A stretch of DNA of 8,100 nt, taken from contig JALHUG010000166.1 of the NCBI GenBank assembly GCA_022866185.1, positions 1-8,100 on the forward strand, written 5' to 3'. Source of the DNA: Dehalococcoidia bacterium (lineage in GTDB: Bacteria > Chloroflexota > Dehalococcoidia > SM23-28-2). Positions 5,629 to 8,100 of the stretch are shown here, piece after piece (position 1 is the first letter of the stretch; each line of letters opens with the position of its first letter). The notes below the pieces were generated by a model. It did not search any database, had not been told where the DNA came from, and saw only the letters and a list, made by a program, of their open reading frames with translations. The position numbers were made by a program, and so were the translations under genes.

Positions 5629-8100
5629 CCACGTTGTTCATGGCGACTGCCTCGGGAAGCGAGCGGTCGGCATTTGTGCGCACCAGGACATACTTCGGCC
5701 CGGACGTGGACGGGACTGTAGCCGTGAGCGCCTCGGTGTAGCTGTCTGCCGGGGTCAGAGTCCCGTAGTGAGTGCGCGTCGCCAGTACTATGTCGTCAGG
5801 ACTTATGTAGGGATCGCTCGACAAGTACACCACGTCCTGCCAGGGTGCGACGGCGTCCGCCAGGCCGACATTGGTGACGGTCCAGTCAACCGTGAACGAA
5901 TCGCCGACGTTGACAGACTCGGGACTGGGGCCGGATACGTACGTTGCGGCTAGGTCACCTGCGGCGGTGTTCTCCTGCCGTTCGTAGGCTCCCATGTCGA
6001 CGTAGGATGGGTAGCCCGTGCCCACGTTGGGCATGCCCTGGTCGTCGTAGCGGAGCCGGCCCAGGATGTCCTCGCTGGGTGCGCCGATGCCGCGGCCCGC
6101 ATCGACGGCAGGAGAACCCGCGCCCAGTTCGTAGTTGCCCCTGTTGCGGTCAGCGAAGCGCGGATCGGTCGTGACATTGCCATCTCCATTCAAGAAACCG
6201 CTGGCTAGGCCAACCACCTCTGTACCATCAGGATTATGGAACAGCGAGTTCTGAACAGACAGCGCGGGCGGATCGCCCTCATGGTTGAGTCCATTGCGGT
6301 TGAAGGCGACGATCGTGTTCTCCAACGTGAGGGTGGCACCGCCCAGGTGGATGCCTGCACCAGCGTTCGGGAATCCATTCCCAGCGATTGTGCAGTTGCG
6401 GATTGTCTCCCGGGAGTCAGCACGCACGAAAACACCATTGTAAGCGTTGTCGACGATAAGACAGTTCTGGGCCTCAACCTGTACATACGGCGTGTAGATG
6501 TAAATCCCGTAGTTCCCCTTCTCCAGCACAGTCCTGTACAGTTCAATGCTGCTCCCTCCAGGACTGTAGACAGGTGCGTGAATGGCCTTGTCGGCGAAGC
6601 GAACTACGACGTTGTCGAGGCGGCCGCGGGCCTCTCCAGAGAACGATATCCCGGCCCAATCGCCTGCGGCCGGAGTGCTCGCTGCCCCGTCGCCGTTTGT
6701 GTCGCCTCCCGCGGTGTCGACCCGCCCGGAGGTCAGAATGACGGGCTCCTCTGGAGTGCCGAGCACATCGAGCGACCCGGCTACCTCGATGCGGCTTGAG
6801 CTACTCACGGATTTGACGATAGTCCCGGCCCCGATGGTCAGCCGTAGCCCGCTCGGCACCGTCACTGCGCCATCGATCGGGATAGGCCCATGCTCTGGGC
6901 CCCAGGTGGTGTCCCCGGTCAGCGTCCCCGAGTAGGGGATAGTGAATGTGATTGTGTATTGGTCATCGGGCTGCTCCCCAGCAACAAGATCGCCGTCCTG
7001 ATTCATCGCGTTCCCGTGCGAATCCAGTATCTGGGGCCCGAGTACGATCCTGTAGGTGCCCGTCTCTTGCTGCGGGTCGAACGTGATATCTAACGTATCG
7101 CTATCGGTCCAGCTGTACCCGGTCACCGGCACCGGCCCATGCGGGCCCGTGAAGGTGACGATGTCCTCAGTGGTCGAGAAACTCGCGTGGTCCATTGCCA
7201 GGTCAAAGTCGATGCGTATCGATTCGACTGGCGGGGTTGCGATCTCTGATGGACTATGGCCCACAACTCGCGGGGCCCTGATGACGAACGTAGCTCTGTA
7301 CTCGTCGTCAGGCACTTCACCGGGGACCCCGTCGCGGTCAGTGTCCAGGGGGTTGCCTGCCACATCCAAGATGGCCGGCCCAATGACCATCTCGTATGGC
7401 CCGGCGATGGCCTGCGCTCCAAACGTCACCTCCAAAGTATGGGAGTCCAACCACTGGTAGCCGGTGGCCGCCACCGCGCCTCCGGGGCCCGTGAAGGTGA
7501 CGATATCCTCAGCAATGGAGAAACTCGTCTCGTCCATGTCCCGGCGGAAATGGAACTGGATTGAAACGACCGGACCGACCGTTGGTCTGTGTGGACTGTG
7601 CCATAACGCCGCAGTCTGGTTCGGCAGGATCGCGACGCCCTGGAGTATGCTGTTCGCTATCGCCATGTCCGGAGCGCCATCATCGTTCAGGTCACCCAGT
7701 GCGACCGATGTGGGCCACCTCCCGGCTATGTAGGTAGCCCGCGAAGCAAACGTTCCGTCCCCGTTGCCCAGGAGCACAGAGGCATTGCTGCTCCCGTAGT
7801 TGGCGGTCACCACGTCGAGGTCGCCGTCGCCGTTCAGGTCGCCCAGCGCCACGGAATAGGGACTCGAACCGATGGCGTAGGTGGTTTGCGGGGCGAATGT
7901 TCCGTCCCCGTTGCCCAGGAGAACCGACACGTTGTTGCTCGACGAGTTTCCCGTCACCACATCCAGAGCGCCATCGCCGTTGACGTCGCCGACTGCTACC
8001 GAATTCGGCGATCCCCCAACAGGGAATTCCCCTCCCGGAAACAGACCGTGTGGGTTAGAGCTACCGCTGGCAAGGGTGCGGGGCCCGAATAGGAAAGGAG
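5189..8100 (-). CDS. Giant surface protein, 5' part: FG-GAP, Ig-like (Big_5), beta-helix, CARDB; partial and frameshifted
   Basis: The frame is open to the right window edge (46 further codons upstream of 7960), so the true start and signal peptide are outside. In order: FG-GAP/VCBS-like repeats with Ca-binding-type loops GDVNGDGALD, GDLNGDGDLD and GDLNDDGAPD (8100 to ~7606), two Big_5-type Ig-like domains (~7606-6938), a right-handed parallel beta-helix with stretches such as NCTIAGNG and LENTIVAFNRNG, closing with SPAVDAG and YVDMGAYE (~6937-5975), and a CARDB-like domain ending AMNNVGVS (~5971-5621). These are adhesion or carbohydrate-binding folds of exported proteins. I see no enzyme active site. 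After about 5620 the frame continues as 143 low-complexity, out-of-frame residues to a stop at 5189. The natural continuation is in the overlapping frame from about 5618 down, so the two frames are one gene broken by a frameshift. Confidence 0.85.
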   Translation of the reverse strand, partial: PFLFGPRTLASGSSNPHGLFPGGEFPVGGSPNSVAVGDVNGDGALDVVTGNSSSNNVSVLLGNGDGTFAPQTTYAIGSSPYSVALGDLNGDGDLDVVTANYGSSNASVLLGNGDGTFASRATYIAGRWPTSVALGDLNDDGAPDMAIANSILQGVAILPNQTAALWHSPHRPTVGPVVSIQFHFRRDMDETSFSIAEDIVTFTGPGGAVAATGYQWLDSHTLEVTFGAQAIAGPYEMVIGPAILDVAGNPLDTDRDGVPGEVPDDEYRATFVIRAPRVVGHSPSEIATPPVESIRIDFDLAMDHASFSTTEDIVTFTGPHGPVPVTGYSWTDSDTLDITFDPQQETGTYRIVLGPQILDSHGNAMNQDGDLVAGEQPDDQYTITFTIPYSGTLTGDTTWGPEHGPIPIDGAVTVPSGLRLTIGAGTIVKSVSSSSRIEVAGSLDVLGTPEEPVILTSGRVDTAGGDTNGDGAASTPAAGDWAGISFSGEARGRLDNVVVRFADKAIHAPVYSPGGSSIELYRTVLEKGNYGIYIYTPYVQVEAQNCLIVDNAYNGVFVRADSRETIRNCTIAGNGFPNAGAGIHLGGATLTLENTIVAFNRNGLNHEGDPPALSVQNSLFHNPDGTEVVGLASGFLNGDGNVTTDPRFADRNRGNYELGAGSPAVDAGRGIGAPSEDILGRLRYDDQGMPNVGTGYPSYVDMGAYERQENTAAGDLAATYVSGPSPESVNVGDSFTVDWTVTNVGLADAVAPWQDVVYLSSDPYISPDDIVLATRTHYGTLTPADSYTEALTATVPSTSGPKYVLVRTNADRSLPEAVAMNNVGVSPAAAGCERPAASAGRASGWNAGAGPVELLPIRGRPWTDRAVQAGCAGHLWLHRALCPPFCTAHGESIRCGRHRLPPAGPSGEAAGTAGWNLLCRRLRPGSPRRPHSLHSSCRTDEPRTSGRVSQPGRQCGFGDDQDRRRWLRP
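5618..5622 (-). other. Frameshift site in a homopolymer (C5 on the coding strand)
   Basis: On the coding strand the run reads GTT TCC CCC GCA in the upstream frame. With four C instead of five it reads GTT TCC CCG CAG CCG CTG, giving NNVGV-S-PQPLAVNV, a natural end of a CARDB domain running into the next beta domain. Both sides then keep convincing domain homology. So the sequence carries one base too many relative to an intact gene. It may be a sequencing or assembly error, a real inactivating indel, phase variation, or a programmed +1 shift in which tRNA-Pro slips from CCC to CCG. Confidence 0.85.
6938..7606 (-). repeat. Tandem duplicated Ig-like (Big_5-type) domains
   Basis: Two domains of about 111-114 residues share the framework EDIVTFTGP-G-V--TGY-W-DS-TL--TF, then GP-ILD--GN----D-D----GE-PDD-Y--TF-I. 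At the DNA level an identical 20-bp stretch starting GGGCCCGTGAAGG occurs at 7143-7162 and 7485-7504, a 342-bp (114-codon) offset, and similarity continues on both sides. This indicates an internal duplication. The Asp-rich segments DTDRDG and NQDGD resemble calcium-binding loops. Confidence 0.8.
7752..7921 (-). repeat. FG-GAP/VCBS-like repeat, 147-bp period
   Basis: The segment encoding LLGNGDGTFA recurs 49 codons apart. A 23-bp stretch is identical at 7752-7774 and 7899-7921. The associated loops D-(V/L)-N-(G/D)-D-G-x-x-D have the form of calcium-binding sites found in FG-GAP beta-propeller blades of integrin-like and bacterial surface proteins. A third, more diverged blade continues past the right edge. 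The near-identity of part of the unit suggests fairly recent blade duplication or gene conversion. Confidence 0.8.

Noticed and set aside
7958..7960. GTG at 7960 as the start of the FG-GAP protein
   Set aside because: The same frame is open and codes for another FG-GAP-like blade (GDVNGDGALD) right up to the window edge, so the codon is internal.

Overview
The window looks like GC-rich bacterial chromosome, probably environmental. Apart from a non-coding left segment, it is dominated by one very large exported or surface repeat protein read on the minus strand. The mix of FG-GAP repeats, Big_5-type Ig-like domains, a parallel beta-helix, a CARDB domain, an RHS barrel and a DUF7619-like domain is typical of Planctomycetota and of other phyla rich in giant surface proteins, such as Armatimonadota. 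This phylum guess comes from architecture only and is weak.

From right to left, which is the direction of transcription: 8100 to about 5620 encodes FG-GAP/VCBS-like repeats (the N-terminus is outside the window), two tandem Ig-like domains, a right-handed beta-helix and a CARDB-like domain. At 5618-5622 a run of five G (five C on the coding strand) breaks the frame. The protein clearly continues in the next frame with a pre-peptidase-C-like domain, an IPT/Ig-like domain, a long YD/RHS repeat region, the RHS core motif ending in DPAGL, a linker and a DUF7619-like domain. With one base removed from the run, the two frames join into one polypeptide of about 2,500 residues within the window.

The 3' end of this gene is fused in frame, near 1183-1194, to the C-terminal integrase core of an IS481/IS3-type transposase with an intact DDE triad. 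The transposase has lost its N-terminal DNA-binding part, and the RHS protein has lost its original C-terminus. The open frame ends at 595 with two adjacent stops.

Between 236 and 594 there is no convincing gene. On the minus strand it holds a good sigma70-type promoter (548-576), a tRNA-Gly(UCC)-like sequence (441-515) whose 5' half is canonical but whose T arm is replaced by a perfect GC hairpin, a second, more degenerate tRNA-Gly(UCC)-like cruciform 108 bp further on (358-407), and a cluster of further hairpins. At the left edge, 1-187 encodes on the minus strand the first 62 residues of a protein resembling the start of cyclic beta-1,2-glucan synthase (NdvB/GH94-type).

Nothing here is a recognisable defence system. 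The most notable items are the RHS-transposase chimera, the homopolymer frameshift in the giant gene, and the pair of promoter-associated tRNA-Gly-like elements with aberrant 3' halves.
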